Positions 25,324 through 35,278 of a stretch of DNA of 64,000 nucleotides are shown here, in pieces. The notes beneath the pieces are model-generated. The model was given only the letters and a program-made list of their open reading frames with translations. It made no database searches and was not told where the DNA came from. The translations under genes were made by a program, and so were the position numbers. Source of the stretch: Acidovorax sp. GBBC 1281 (GTDB lineage: Bacteria; Pseudomonadota; Gammaproteobacteria; Burkholderiales; Burkholderiaceae_C); contig NZ_CP097269.1 of assembly GCF_028473645.1 (NCBI RefSeq), positions 2,870,001 through 2,934,000 of the forward strand, read 5' to 3'. The stretch's first letter is position 1; each line of letters starts with the position of its first letter.

Positions 25324-25987
25324 GTGCCACCTCGTCGTACTTTTTCGATAGCTGGCCGTAGAGTTCGGCCGCGAAGGTGGCCGGGTTCTTGTCTAGGCCC
25401 GCTGCAAACTCAACCAGCCACACGTTGTCTTCGCGACCTTGCCAAGTCTTGATATAAGTGCCCGCCTTATAGCCATGGTCCTGCCGGAAACCGTTCAGCA
25501 CGCTCTTTCCCACGTACATCTCGTAGAGTGTCTGCTCTTCAAGGCCAACCGCACTGGCGAGCTCGCAGAACTCGGCCAAGTCGAAGCGCTTCGTGGTCAG
25601 GACCGACTTCGCGAAAGCCTCCACCAGGGCGATGCGCTCCGCAGAGTCGTCAACGTCAGCGCCGCTGCGCTTTCCGTAGACGACGTAGGTACCGAGGAGC
25701 TTTGTTGCAGCGTCGTCTGCCGCGCCGTGCTGCTGCAAGAGCTCGCTCAATCCGAAATGGAAGATGTCGACCAGTTCCAAACGGACTTGGGGTATGTCTG
25801 GGGATTGATGTTTCCACCACTTCCAGCCGATGTGGTCCACGAGTTCGGCGCATTCCGTCCAAATCGCCCGGAACCAGGCGTTGTTCGCGTCGCGCCAATC
25901 GGGGCGAATCTTGCTGTTGATGCCATCCTGCAGTTCGAGCATGGACTGCAGCCTGCTCCTGAACATGACGTCATCTACACCGTTCAT
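25313..25987 (-). CDS. All-alpha dimeric dUTPase-like NTP pyrophosphatase (first gene of candidate defence operon)
   Basis: A 224-aa protein of the dUTPase_2/MazG-like all-alpha superfamily, which hydrolyses dUTP (and dUDP) to dUMP. The metal-binding helices are clear: AIWTECAELVDHIGWKWWK (ExxE and D, residues 45, 48, 51) and LELVDIFHFGLSE (ExxD, residues 71, 74). The ATG at 25987 has a GAGG ribosome-binding site about 10 bases upstream; an earlier TTG at 26002 is possible. It heads the operon. Phages often carry this type of dUTPase, so here it may sanitise the dNTP pool or sense or deplete nucleotides during infection. Confidence 0.82.
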   Translation of the reverse strand: MNGVDDVMFRSRLQSMLELQDGINSKIRPDWRDANNAWFRAIWTECAELVDHIGWKWWKHQSPDIPQVRLELVDIFHFGLSELLQQHGAADDAATKLLGTYVVYGKRSGADVDDSAERIALVEAFAKSVLTTKRFDLAEFCELASAVGLEEQTLYEMYVGKSVLNGFRQDHGYKAGTYIKTWQGREDNVWLVEFAAGLDKNPATFAAELYGQLSKKYDEVARGR

Positions 25988-26162
25988 ATCGTTAAGCCTC
26001 AAAGTGGTCCTGGGAATTTTAAGTGGGAACCGCGTTATGAAGCCCTCGGACGCTGGCGGATCTCGACGGGCTTTGCTACTGGCGCTTCGGTCGATAGCGG
26101 CCAGCCGCGAAGCATGCAGCGAATGGCCGCACCCAGCCTAAACCAGTTGGTCAGAAGCCGGG

Positions 26163-26206
26163 ACAATTGCTAGCTCCCGGCCGGTCGCTGTCGCGGTAGC
26201 AATTGT
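26163..26206. repeat. 10-bp inverted repeat upstream of the candidate defence operon
   Basis: The arms ACAATTGCTA (26163-26172) and TAGCAATTGT (26197-26206) are perfect complements separated by 24 bases of GC-rich sequence. The repeat lies about 180 bp upstream of the dUTPase start and just before the return to high-GC chromosomal genes. It could be an operator, a recombination or attachment site, or a remnant of a mobile element. No coding sequence is convincing in 25988-26311. Confidence 0.5.
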
Positions 26207-26311
26207 TTGCCAGATAAGGAGGTACCAAGGCGATCAAAAACAAACCGCAACCCACCGACTGCTTGGGGACAATGGCCAGCACTCCCCATCAGCGCCAGCA
26301 GTCCATTCGCC

Positions 26312-26979
26312 TCAAACCTTCGCGCGCAGCGCCACGGCCCCTCGCGCCAACTCGGTCACCCTCGCCCAGTCCCCCTGGGCCAGCGCATCCCCCGGCACCA
26401 GCCAAGACCCGCCCACGCAGGCCACATTCCCCAGCGCCAGAAACTCCGCCGCATTGCCCGGCTGGATCCCGCCCGTGGGGCAGAAGACCACATCGCCGAA
26501 CGGCCCCTGCCACGCCTTGAGCATGGCCAGACCACCGGCCTGAACGGCGGGGAAGAACTTCAGCGCGTTGAAGCCCTCTTCCTGCGCCATCATGATTTCG
26601 CTGCCCGTTGCCACGCCGGGCAGCAGCGGCAGCCCCAGGTCGCGGCAGGCGCGGCCGACCGCGGGGGTGAATCCCGGGCTCACCGCGAAGCGGGCCCCGG
26701 CGCGCGCAGCGGCCTGGGCATCGGCCACGCTGCGCACGGTGCCGGCGCCGACCACCGCTTCGGGCACGTCGCGGGCGATGGCTTCCATGCAGGCCAGGGC
26801 CTGCGGGGTGCGCAGGGTCACCTCCAGCATGCGGATGCCGCCAGCCACCAGGGCGCGGGCCACGGGCACGGCGTGGGCCACATCGTTGAGCACGATGACC
26901 GGAATGACCGGCGCGTCGCGCATGACCTGCACGGCGGTGAAGGCCGCGTTGCCGTGGTTCTGGTTGGTGTCGTCGTCGT

Positions 26980-26989
<10 letters not shown>
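26312..26989 (-). CDS. eda: 2-dehydro-3-deoxy-phosphogluconate (KDPG) aldolase
   Basis: A 225-aa class I aldolase that splits KDPG into pyruvate and glyceraldehyde-3-phosphate, the last Entner-Doudoroff step. Motifs are [12 protein letters not shown] (catalytic Glu), VVGAGTV, and [13 protein letters not shown] (Schiff-base Lys), with phosphate-binding CPTGGI. It overlaps the end of edd by 10 bases and is the last gene of the gluconate operon. Length and motifs are normal. Confidence 0.95.
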
Positions 26990-28788
<1,799 letters not shown>

Positions 28789-28917
28789 GCTGGCGGGTGT
28801 TGGCAACGGGCTGGCGGAGCGCCCATGGTAAACCCGCAGGCCGCTCCGTCTGTAGGCAAAGGGCATGTGTCGGCCCGCCCCGGCCCGTGGCCGCGGGGCG
28901 AGCCCATGCGTGCCGGG

Positions 28918-29928
28918 TTACTGGGCGCCGCGTGCCTGCTTGACGGCCGCGTTCACCGCGTCCCAGGTTTCCTGGCCGACCGATTTGGCGATGCCGGTGT
29001 TCACGCTGGCGAGCTTCTCGCGCATGCGGTTGGCTTCCGAGCCGGGCAATTCGTTGACCTGCATGCCCTTGGTCTTGAGGTCGGCCAGGGCCTTGGCGGC
29101 TTCTTCGCGCGTGTCCTTGCGCTCGAAGTCGCGGCTCTTGACGGCGGCGTCCTGCAGCACCTTCTTTTCGGCGGCGGAGAGGGTGTCCCACCACTTCTTG
29201 CTGACGGTGACGATCCAAGGGCTGTAGACGTGGTTGGTCACCGTGAGGTACTTCTGCACTTCGTAGAACTTGCTGGACACCACCGTGTTGAACGGGTTCT
29301 CCTGGCCATCGACCGCGCGCGTTTCCAGGGCGGTGAACAGTTCCGAGAACGGCAGCGGCACGGCGTTGGCGCCCAGGGCCTTGAAGCTGTCCAGGAACAC
29401 GTTGTTCTGCATCACGCGCAGCTTGATGTCGCCCAGGTCTTCCAGCTTGTTGACGGGGCGCTTGCTGTTGGTGAGGTTGCGAAAGCCGTTCTCCCAGTAG
29501 ACCAGCCCGACCATGCCCTTGGGCTCCAGCTTGGCCTTGACCTTTTCGCCGACCGGGCCGTCGAGCACGGCGTCGGCCTCCTTCACGTTGTTGAAGAGGA
29601 ACGGCGTGTCCCACACGGCCATCTCGGGCACGATGCCCACCAGCGTGGCGGTGGAGCCCACCATCATCTCCTGCGCGCCGCCGATCAGCGCCTGCTGCAT
29701 CTGGGTGTCGGAGCCCAGGGCGGCGTTGCCGATGGTGCGCACCTTCATCTTGCCGCCGGAGGCCTTCTCGACCTCCTGCGCGAACAGGCGCGCCGCGCGG
29801 CCCTGGTTGGAATCGTCGACCAGGCCATAGCCGAAGCGCACGAGGCGCGGCTTGAAGTCCTGGGCCTGGGCGGCCCCGGTGGCCACCAGTGCGGCCACCA
29901 GGCCGGCGAGAGCGAAACGGATGCGCAT
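28918..29928 (-). CDS. dctP: TRAP transporter substrate-binding protein (DctP family)
   Basis: A 336-aa periplasmic binding protein. A signal peptide (FALAGLVAALVATGAAQAQ) is followed by the DctP fold with IKLRVMQN, VDGQENPFNTV and KYLTVTNHVYSPW. A strong ribosome-binding site (AAGGAG) precedes the ATG. The genes around it (gluconokinase, edd, eda, GntR) imply that the ligand is gluconate or a related sugar acid. It follows the two membrane subunits in the operon. Confidence 0.92.
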   Translation of the reverse strand: MRIRFALAGLVAALVATGAAQAQDFKPRLVRFGYGLVDDSNQGRAARLFAQEVEKASGGKMKVRTIGNAALGSDTQMQQALIGGAQEMMVGSTATLVGIVPEMAVWDTPFLFNNVKEADAVLDGPVGEKVKAKLEPKGMVGLVYWENGFRNLTNSKRPVNKLEDLGDIKLRVMQNNVFLDSFKALGANAVPLPFSELFTALETRAVDGQENPFNTVVSSKFYEVQKYLTVTNHVYSPWIVTVSKKWWDTLSAAEKKVLQDAAVKSRDFERKDTREEAAKALADLKTKGMQVNELPGSEANRMREKLASVNTGIAKSVGQETWDAVNAAVKQARGAQ

Positions 29929-30002
29929 GCTTGTCTCCTTGTATTGAAAGCGCTGAAGAGAGAGGGAAAACGAAACCATCGGAAATCGGGGCCGGCGGCG
30001 GC

Positions 30003-31283
30003 TCAATGCAGCCAGCGCAGCGGGCCGGTGATGAGCACCGGGAACAGCACGACCAGCACCAGCAGCACCACGTACATCAGCAGGAACGGCGTGGTGCCCT
30101 TGATGACTGTCTCCATGCGCAGACCGCCCACCCCCGCCACCACGTTCTGCACCGTGCCGACGGGCGGCGTGATGAGGCCGAGCGATCCCACATAGATGAA
30201 CATGAAGCCGAAGTACACCGGATCGATGCCGGCCTTCACCGCCAGCGGCAGGCACACCGGCCCGAAGATCAGGATGGTGGGCGTCAGGTCCATGGCCGTG
30301 CCCACGACGAGCAGGAACAGCATCATCAGCGCCATGAACACGATGGGATTGCCCATCACGCCGGAGAAGCTGTCCGCCAGCATGGCGGGCAGGTCGGCCA
30401 GGGTGATCATGTAAGCCGTGACGGTGGCCGCGCCGCACAGGAACATCACCACGGCGGTGGTCTTGCCCGCGGCCAGGAACACCTCGTACAACTGGGCCCA
30501 GGTGAGTTCGCGGTACACGAACATCGACACGAACAGGGCGTAGACCGCGGCCACCACGGCGGCTTCGGTCGGCGTGAAGATGCCGCCCTTGAGCCCGCCC
30601 AGGATGATGACCGGCATCATCATGGCCCAGAAGCTGTTGACCAGCGCCTTCATGCGCGCACCCCATTCCACGCGCTCCATGGACGGCAGCTGGTGCTTGC
30701 GGGCGATCCACCACCAGGCCAGGATCAGGAAGATACCCATCATAAGGCCGGGAAACACGCCGGCCAGGAACAGCTTGCTGATGGAGGTGTTGGTCGTCAC
30801 CCCGTAGATCACGAACGGCATCGACGGCGGAATGATCGGCGCGATGATGCCGCCCGATGCCAGCAGGCCCGCGCTGTAGCTGGGCGGGTAGTTCTGCTGG
30901 CGCATCATGGGCAGCAGGATGGTGGCCAGGGCCGCGGTGTCGGCGATGGCCGAGCCGCTCATGGAGGCCAGCAGCACCGCGGCGCCGATGGCCACGAAAC
31001 CCAGGCCCCCGCGGATGTGCCCCACGAAGGCGCGCGCCAGGTCGATGATGCGGCGCGACAGCCCGCCCGCATTCATCAGCTCGCCCGCCAGGATGAAGAA
31101 GGGCACCGCCAGCAGCGGAAAGTTGTCGAAGCCGGCCTGCAGGTTCTGCGCGAGCAGCTGCGAGTCGAAGAAGTCCAGGTGCCACATCAGGGCCACGCCC
31201 GTCAGCACCAGCGCGTGGGCGATCGGCATACCGATCACCATGCCGCCGATGAGCACCAGCAGAAAAATCGCGGTCACGATCAT
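30003..31283 (-). CDS. dctM: TRAP transporter large permease (DctM)
   Basis: A 426-aa inner-membrane protein with about 12 predicted helices, typical of DctM. Conserved pieces include GMPIAHALVLTGV near the N-terminus, GGIIAPIIPPSMPFVIYGV and GLITPPVGTVQNVV. It carries out sodium-coupled uptake together with DctQ and the DctP binding protein. It starts 10 bases after dctQ and is 74 bp before dctP. Confidence 0.95.
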   Translation of the reverse strand: MIVTAIFLLVLIGGMVIGMPIAHALVLTGVALMWHLDFFDSQLLAQNLQAGFDNFPLLAVPFFILAGELMNAGGLSRRIIDLARAFVGHIRGGLGFVAIGAAVLLASMSGSAIADTAALATILLPMMRQQNYPPSYSAGLLASGGIIAPIIPPSMPFVIYGVTTNTSISKLFLAGVFPGLMMGIFLILAWWWIARKHQLPSMERVEWGARMKALVNSFWAMMMPVIILGGLKGGIFTPTEAAVVAAVYALFVSMFVYRELTWAQLYEVFLAAGKTTAVVMFLCGAATVTAYMITLADLPAMLADSFSGVMGNPIVFMALMMLFLLVVGTAMDLTPTILIFGPVCLPLAVKAGIDPVYFGFMFIYVGSLGLITPPVGTVQNVVAGVGGLRMETVIKGTTPFLLMYVVLLVLVVLFPVLITGPLRWLH

Positions 31284-31293
31284 GTCCGGCCCC

Positions 31294-31854
31294 TTATTCG
31301 ATGTCGCCCGCCGGGCCGGCCGGCGTGGGCGGCTCGCCGCGCAGCAGGTCGAACACCAGGGCCACCAGCAGGCCGGCCGCCAGCACCAGCGTGGCGGCTG
31401 CGGCCAGCGCCAGCGGGTAGCCGAGCACCGTGCTGTAGCTGCTCATGCCGGCCGCCACCTGCTCCCAGGAGCCCTTCAGCAGCAGCACCATGCACACCGC
31501 CACGAGCAACTGGCTCACCCAGAACAGGCCCTTGCGCGCCCCGCCCTTCACGCGCGAGGTGAGCATGTCGAAGCCCAGGTGCTTGCCTTCGAAGGCCGCG
31601 ACGATGGAGCCCACCGCCACCAGCCACACGAACAGCAGGCGCGAAACCTCTTCGTACGACACGATGCTGGTGTGGAACACATAGCGCAGCACCACGTTGA
31701 CGAACACCGCCACCACCATGCCGGCGAGCGCCAGCACCATGAACAGCTCGGCCAGCCGCTGCAGCGCCGGCTTGCGGCGGGGTGGCGCGTGCGGGGAAGA
31801 AGATGGTGCGGACGGGGCGGCCAGATCCCTCGTCGGCGGCTGCGGAATGCTCAT
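31294..31854 (-). CDS. dctQ: TRAP transporter small permease (DctQ)
   Basis: A 186-aa membrane protein with four predicted helices and a Pro-rich N-terminal extension. DctQ signatures include AVFVNVVLRYVF, EEVSRLLFVWLVAVGSI and GKHLGFDML. It overlaps the gluconokinase gene by 4 bases and precedes dctM by 10, so the three are translated as a unit. It partners DctM in sugar-acid uptake. Confidence 0.93.
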   Translation of the reverse strand: MSIPQPPTRDLAAPSAPSSSPHAPPRRKPALQRLAELFMVLALAGMVVAVFVNVVLRYVFHTSIVSYEEVSRLLFVWLVAVGSIVAAFEGKHLGFDMLTSRVKGGARKGLFWVSQLLVAVCMVLLLKGSWEQVAAGMSSYSTVLGYPLALAAAATLVLAAGLLVALVFDLLRGEPPTPAGPAGDIE

Positions 31855-32411
31855 GCGTTGTCTCCTGCCGCTGGGCCGCGGCCTGTTTTTTCAGGGGCGA
31901 AACCCTGGGGGCCGCGCACCCAGGCCACGGCGTCCTGCACCAGCGTGGCGATGGGCTGGGTGGCATCGAGCGTCAGCACGCCGGGCTCGCCCTCGGGCGA
32001 TTCCAGCGTGGCGAACTGGTCGGCCACCAGTGCGGGCGAAAAGAAGTGGCCAGGCCGAGACTGCACGCGCACCAGCGCTTCGTCATAGCCCAGCTTCAGG
32101 AAGACGAAGCCGAGCGCCGGGTGCGCCTCGCGCAGGCGGTCGCGGTATTTGCGGCGCAGCGCGGAGCAGGTCAGCACCACGCCCTGCCCGCCTTCGCTGG
32201 AGTCCAGCAACAGGGCCAGACGGCCGAGCCAGCCGGCGCGGTCGGCATCGGTCAGCGGCGTGCCGGCCCGCATCTTGGCGATGCTCTCGGGGGCATGGTA
32301 GGCGTCGCCTTCGTGCAGCGTCCAGCCCAGGGCCTGCGCGCAGGACTCGCCGACGCAGGACTTGCCGCAGCCCGACACGCCCATCACGACGATGGCCTGG
32401 GGGCGAAACAT
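31851..32411 (-). CDS. gntK: Gluconokinase
   Basis: A 186-aa P-loop kinase that phosphorylates gluconate to 6-phosphogluconate. Walker A is GVSGCGKS; GDAYHAPESIAKMRAGTPLTD and TCSALRRKYRDRLR are typical. ATG at 32411 fits homologues, which begin just before the P-loop; ATG at 32429 is possible but lies inside a palindromic operator. It is the first gene of the gluconate operon (gntK-dctQMP-edd-eda). Confidence 0.93.
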   Translation of the reverse strand: MFRPQAIVVMGVSGCGKSCVGESCAQALGWTLHEGDAYHAPESIAKMRAGTPLTDADRAGWLGRLALLLDSSEGGQGVVLTCSALRRKYRDRLREAHPALGFVFLKLGYDEALVRVQSRPGHFFSPALVADQFATLESPEGEPGVLTLDATQPIATLVQDAVAWVRGPQGFAPEKTGRGPAAGDNA

Positions 32412-32414
32412 TGA

Positions 32415-32426
32415 GATAGCGCTATC
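32415..32426. promoter_or_regulatory. Putative GntR operator 1
   Basis: The perfect palindrome GATAGCGCTATC lies directly upstream of the gntK start. The same 12-mer recurs at 32540-32551 next to the divergent regulator gene. A LacI-family protein binding both sites could repress gntK by blocking its translation or transcription start region. Confidence 0.75.
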
Positions 32427-32537
32427 CATTGAATTCGAAGAAATGCGGTGGGGCATGGAGCCGCACCGCGGGTGGCTGGGCCGGGTTTGCCGCACGCTAC
32501 AGCGCCATCGGTCGCCGCATGCTTGTTTACCCTGTGA

Positions 32538-32553
32538 AAGATAGCGCTATCTT
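32538..32553. promoter_or_regulatory. Putative GntR operator 2
   Basis: A 16-bp perfect palindrome AAGATAGCGCTATCTT, 37 bp upstream of the regulator start. It shares its core with operator 1, 125 bp away centre to centre. The pair would allow autoregulation and DNA looping. Assignment to the neighbouring LacI-type protein is inference from position and symmetry. Confidence 0.78.
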
Positions 32554-32590
32554 AGGAAACAATGCCACCCAGACTGCTCCGGATTAACCC

Positions 32591-33619
32591 TTGACCGACG
32601 CCACCCGCCGCCCCCGCCGCTCCAGCGGCCGCATCACGCTCGACGACGTGGCGCGCGATGCCGCCGTGAGCCCGATCACCGTCTCGCGCGTGCTGCGCGG
32701 CGAACGCAGCGTGGACGCGCAACTCGCCGAGCGCGTGCGCGCCTCGGCCGACCGCCTGGGCTACGTGCCCGATCCGGCGGCGCGCGCCCTCGCCTCCCAG
32801 CGCAGCACCCAGGTGCTGGTGCTGGTGCCGATGCTGTCCAACACGCTCTTCGTCGATTTGCTGGAGGCGGTGCACCGGACGCTGTTCCCCGAGGGCTTTC
32901 ACCCGCTCATCGGCGTGACCCATTACGACACCACCGAAGAAGAGCTGCTGCTGCGCACCTACCTGCCCCACCGGCCAGCCGGCCTGCTGGTCACCGGGTT
33001 CGACCGCAGCGAAACAGCCCGCCAGCTCATCGCCCGCAGCGGCGTGCCCTGCGTGCACCTGATGGAGACCAGCACGGCGCCGGACGTCGCGTGCGTGGGC
33101 TTTTCGCAGACCGATGCGGGCGCGGCCATCACCCGCCACCTGCTGGACCGGGGCCGTCGCCGCATCGCCTTCTGCGCCGCCCAACTGGACCCGCGCACGC
33201 TGCAGCGCGCCGAGGGCTACCGCCGCTGCCTGCGCGAGGCGGGCCTGTACGACCCGGCGCTGGAGGTGCTCAGCCCGGAGCGCTCGTCGGTCGCACTGGG
33301 CGCGCGGCTGTTCGAAGAGGTAGTGCGCCGCATGCCCGGTGTGGATGCCATCTTCTTTTGCAACGACGACATCGCCCAGGGCGGGCTGCTGGCGGCCAAC
33401 CGGCTGGGGGTGGCGGTGCCAGGGCGGATCGCGGTGGCCGGGTTCAACGACCTGGAGGGCAGCGACCAGATGGTGCCGCCGCTCACCACCGTGCGCACGC
33501 CGCGCGCCGAGGTCGGGCGCGCCGGCGCGGCGATGCTGCTCGGGCTGATGCGCGGCGCGCCCACCGGGCCGGGGTGCGTCGAGCTGGGCTACGAACTCGT
33601 CGTGCGCGGCAGCACCTGA
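32591..33619 (+). CDS. gntR: LacI-family gluconate-operon regulator (GntR-like)
   Basis: A 342-aa repressor. The LacI-type helix-turn-helix is ITLDDVARDAAVSPITVSRVLRG-like near residues 15-37, with the hinge YVPDPAARALASQR, followed by a periplasmic-binding-like effector domain (FFCNDDIAQGGLLAANRLG, GFNDLEGSDQM). The start is a TTG at 32591; no better ATG or GTG is seen upstream. It is divergent from gntK and probably senses gluconate or 6-phosphogluconate. Its stop and that of the convergent Lrp gene share the palindrome TGATCA. Confidence 0.9.
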   Translation: MTDATRRPRRSSGRITLDDVARDAAVSPITVSRVLRGERSVDAQLAERVRASADRLGYVPDPAARALASQRSTQVLVLVPMLSNTLFVDLLEAVHRTLFPEGFHPLIGVTHYDTTEEELLLRTYLPHRPAGLLVTGFDRSETARQLIARSGVPCVHLMETSTAPDVACVGFSQTDAGAAITRHLLDRGRRRIAFCAAQLDPRTLQRAEGYRRCLREAGLYDPALEVLSPERSSVALGARLFEEVVRRMPGVDAIFFCNDDIAQGGLLAANRLGVAVPGRIAVAGFNDLEGSDQMVPPLTTVRTPRAEVGRAGAAMLLGLMRGAPTGPGCVELGYELVVRGST

Positions 33620-34093
33620 TCACCTATCCGCCGGGGGGATGGCCAGCGGTGCGCCGCGTTGGTGCGCATCCAGAACGATCTGCGTGGTGAAGCTGCGCAC
33701 GTTGGGGTCGTGCAGCAGGCACGCCTTGCAGAAGGCCTCGTAGGCCGCCAGGTCGGGCACGATGACGATCAGCACATAGTCGACGCTGCCGGCCACGCCG
33801 TAGCACTGCTGCACCTCGTCGCGCTGCCCCACGGTCTCGCGGAAGGCCTGCGTGGCGCGTGCCGACTCGTCGATCAGGTCGACCTGCACGATGGCCGTGA
33901 TGCCCAGGCCCAGCCGGGTGCAATCGAGCTGGGCGGTTTCGGCCTGGATCACGCCCGCCTGCCGCAGGCGCTTCAACCGCCGTTGCACCGCGGCGGCGGA
34001 CAGGCCGACGCGCGCGCCGATCTGCTCGCTGGGCACGCGGGTGTCCCGCTGGTAGAGGTCGAGGATCTGGCGGTCGAAGGCGTCGAGGGGCAT
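33620..34093 (-). CDS. Lrp/AsnC-family transcriptional regulator
   Basis: A 157-aa regulator with an N-terminal helix-turn-helix (LDAFDRQILDLYQRDTRVPS, then IGARVGLSAAAVQRRLKRL) and a C-terminal RAM ligand-binding domain (QCYGVAGSVDYVLIVIVPD). The start at MPLDAFDRQI is standard for the family. It is divergently arranged, 114 bp from a PLP-dependent lyase, which is therefore its likely target; many Lrp-type proteins regulate a neighbouring amino-acid catabolic gene in response to the substrate. Confidence 0.92.
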   Translation of the reverse strand: MPLDAFDRQILDLYQRDTRVPSEQIGARVGLSAAAVQRRLKRLRQAGVIQAETAQLDCTRLGLGITAIVQVDLIDESARATQAFRETVGQRDEVQQCYGVAGSVDYVLIVIVPDLAAYEAFCKACLLHDPNVRSFTTQIVLDAHQRGAPLAIPPADR

Positions 34094-34207
34094 GGCGTCG
34101 GAGGGTTGCACGAAGGCCGCGTGGAAGGCGCCCACAATGCGGCAAGGCGGCGCTGGCGGGGGCGCAATCGCGGCCCGCCCCACCGCCCCGGTTTGCATAC
34201 TTTGGGC

Positions 34208-35176
34208 ATGACCATTATCGACACCCCCCACCGCCTGTCGCTGCGCAACATCGAGCGCGCGGCCTCCCTCATCGACCCCGTGTTTCTCCACAGCCCGCAG
34301 TACGAATGCGAGCCGCTCAGCCAGGCGCTGGGCGCAGCCCTGACGCTCAAGGTCGAAACGCTGAACCCGCTGCGCTCGTTCAAGGGGCGCGGCGCCGACT
34401 TCTTCCTCAAGGACAACGCGGCGGCGCTGGCCGGCCGGCCCCTGGTCTGCGCCACGGCCGGCAACTGGGGGCAGGCCATGGCCTATGTGTGCCGCGCCCG
34501 CGGCTGGCCGCTGGTGGTCTATACCGCCACCACGGCCAATGCCTTCAAGGTCGAGCGCATGCGCGCGATGGGCACCGAGGTGCGCCTGCACAGCGACGAC
34601 TTCGACACCGCCAAGGAAGAGGCCCGGCGCTTTTGCGCGTCGTCCGGCGCGCTGCTGGTCGAGGATGGGCTGGAGACCCAAATCAGCGAAGGCGCCGGCA
34701 CCATCGCCCGCGAACTGCTGGCGCGCGATGCCTTCGATGCCCTGCTGGTGCCGCTGGGCAATGGCGCCCTGCTCAACGGCATGGGCCTGTGGACGAAAGC
34801 CCATGCGCCGGCCACGCGGGTGATCGGCGTTTGCGCGGAAGGCGCGGATGCCACGGCCGCCTCCTGGAAGGCGCGCCGGCTGATCGAGCGGCCCGCCACG
34901 CAGACCATCGCCAATGGCATCGCGGTCCGGCGCCCCGTGCCGCAGGCGCTGGACGACATGCAGGGCCTGGTGGACGACGTGCTGCTGGTGAGCGATGCGG
35001 CCATCCGGCGCGCGATGCAGCTGGTGTTCCAGACGGCCGGCTTGATGGTGGAGCCCGCCGGCATCGTCGGCGTGGCCGCCGTGATGGAACATCCCGCGCT
35101 GCGCTCGCAGAAGCTGGCGACCGTGCTGTGCGGCAGCAACCTCACCCCGCAGCAGATCGTGCAGTGGCTGCATTGA
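34208..35176 (+). CDS. PLP-dependent threonine dehydratase-like lyase
   Basis: A 322-aa fold-type II PLP enzyme. The Schiff-base lysine is in NPLRSFKGRGAD, the substrate-binding ATAGNWGQAMAY replaces the usual Ser-Gly-Asn-His-Gly motif, and the phosphate-binding loop is PLGNGALLNG. The family includes threonine/serine dehydratases and diaminopropionate ammonia-lyase-like enzymes. The altered ATAGNWGQ loop (Trp at the usual His) may mean a different amino acid substrate. Divergent from an Lrp-type regulator. Confidence 0.85.
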   Translation: MTIIDTPHRLSLRNIERAASLIDPVFLHSPQYECEPLSQALGAALTLKVETLNPLRSFKGRGADFFLKDNAAALAGRPLVCATAGNWGQAMAYVCRARGWPLVVYTATTANAFKVERMRAMGTEVRLHSDDFDTAKEEARRFCASSGALLVEDGLETQISEGAGTIARELLARDAFDALLVPLGNGALLNGMGLWTKAHAPATRVIGVCAEGADATAASWKARRLIERPATQTIANGIAVRRPVPQALDDMQGLVDDVLLVSDAAIRRAMQLVFQTAGLMVEPAGIVGVAAVMEHPALRSQKLATVLCGSNLTPQQIVQWLH

Positions 35177-35200
35177 GGCCCCTTTCGGGAACGCGGCGCC

Positions 35201-35226
35201 AAAGAAAAAGCCCGGCGGACCGGGCT
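35201..35226 (-). terminator. Rho-independent terminator of the OmpA-like gene
   Basis: On the - strand a 7-bp stem (AGCCCGG/CCGGGCT, loop of four) is followed by TTTTTCTTT. It is 52 bp past the stop of the OmpA-like gene. On the + strand there is no T-tract, so it serves the - strand gene. Confidence 0.8.
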
Positions 35227-35278
35227 TGCTGTCGAGGGATCGGAGGATGCGGCCGGCGGCCACCCCCTCACGCCCGGA

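Noticed and set aside
26207..26290. A gene read + from the AAGGAGGT at about 26216.
   Set aside because: The strong Shine-Dalgarno-like string is not followed by a start codon at a useful distance, and the frame runs antisense through eda.
28876..28900. Terminator between dctP and edd.
   Set aside because: There is a 7-bp GC stem but no T-tract, and the genes belong to one functional pathway; at most a processing or stabilising hairpin.
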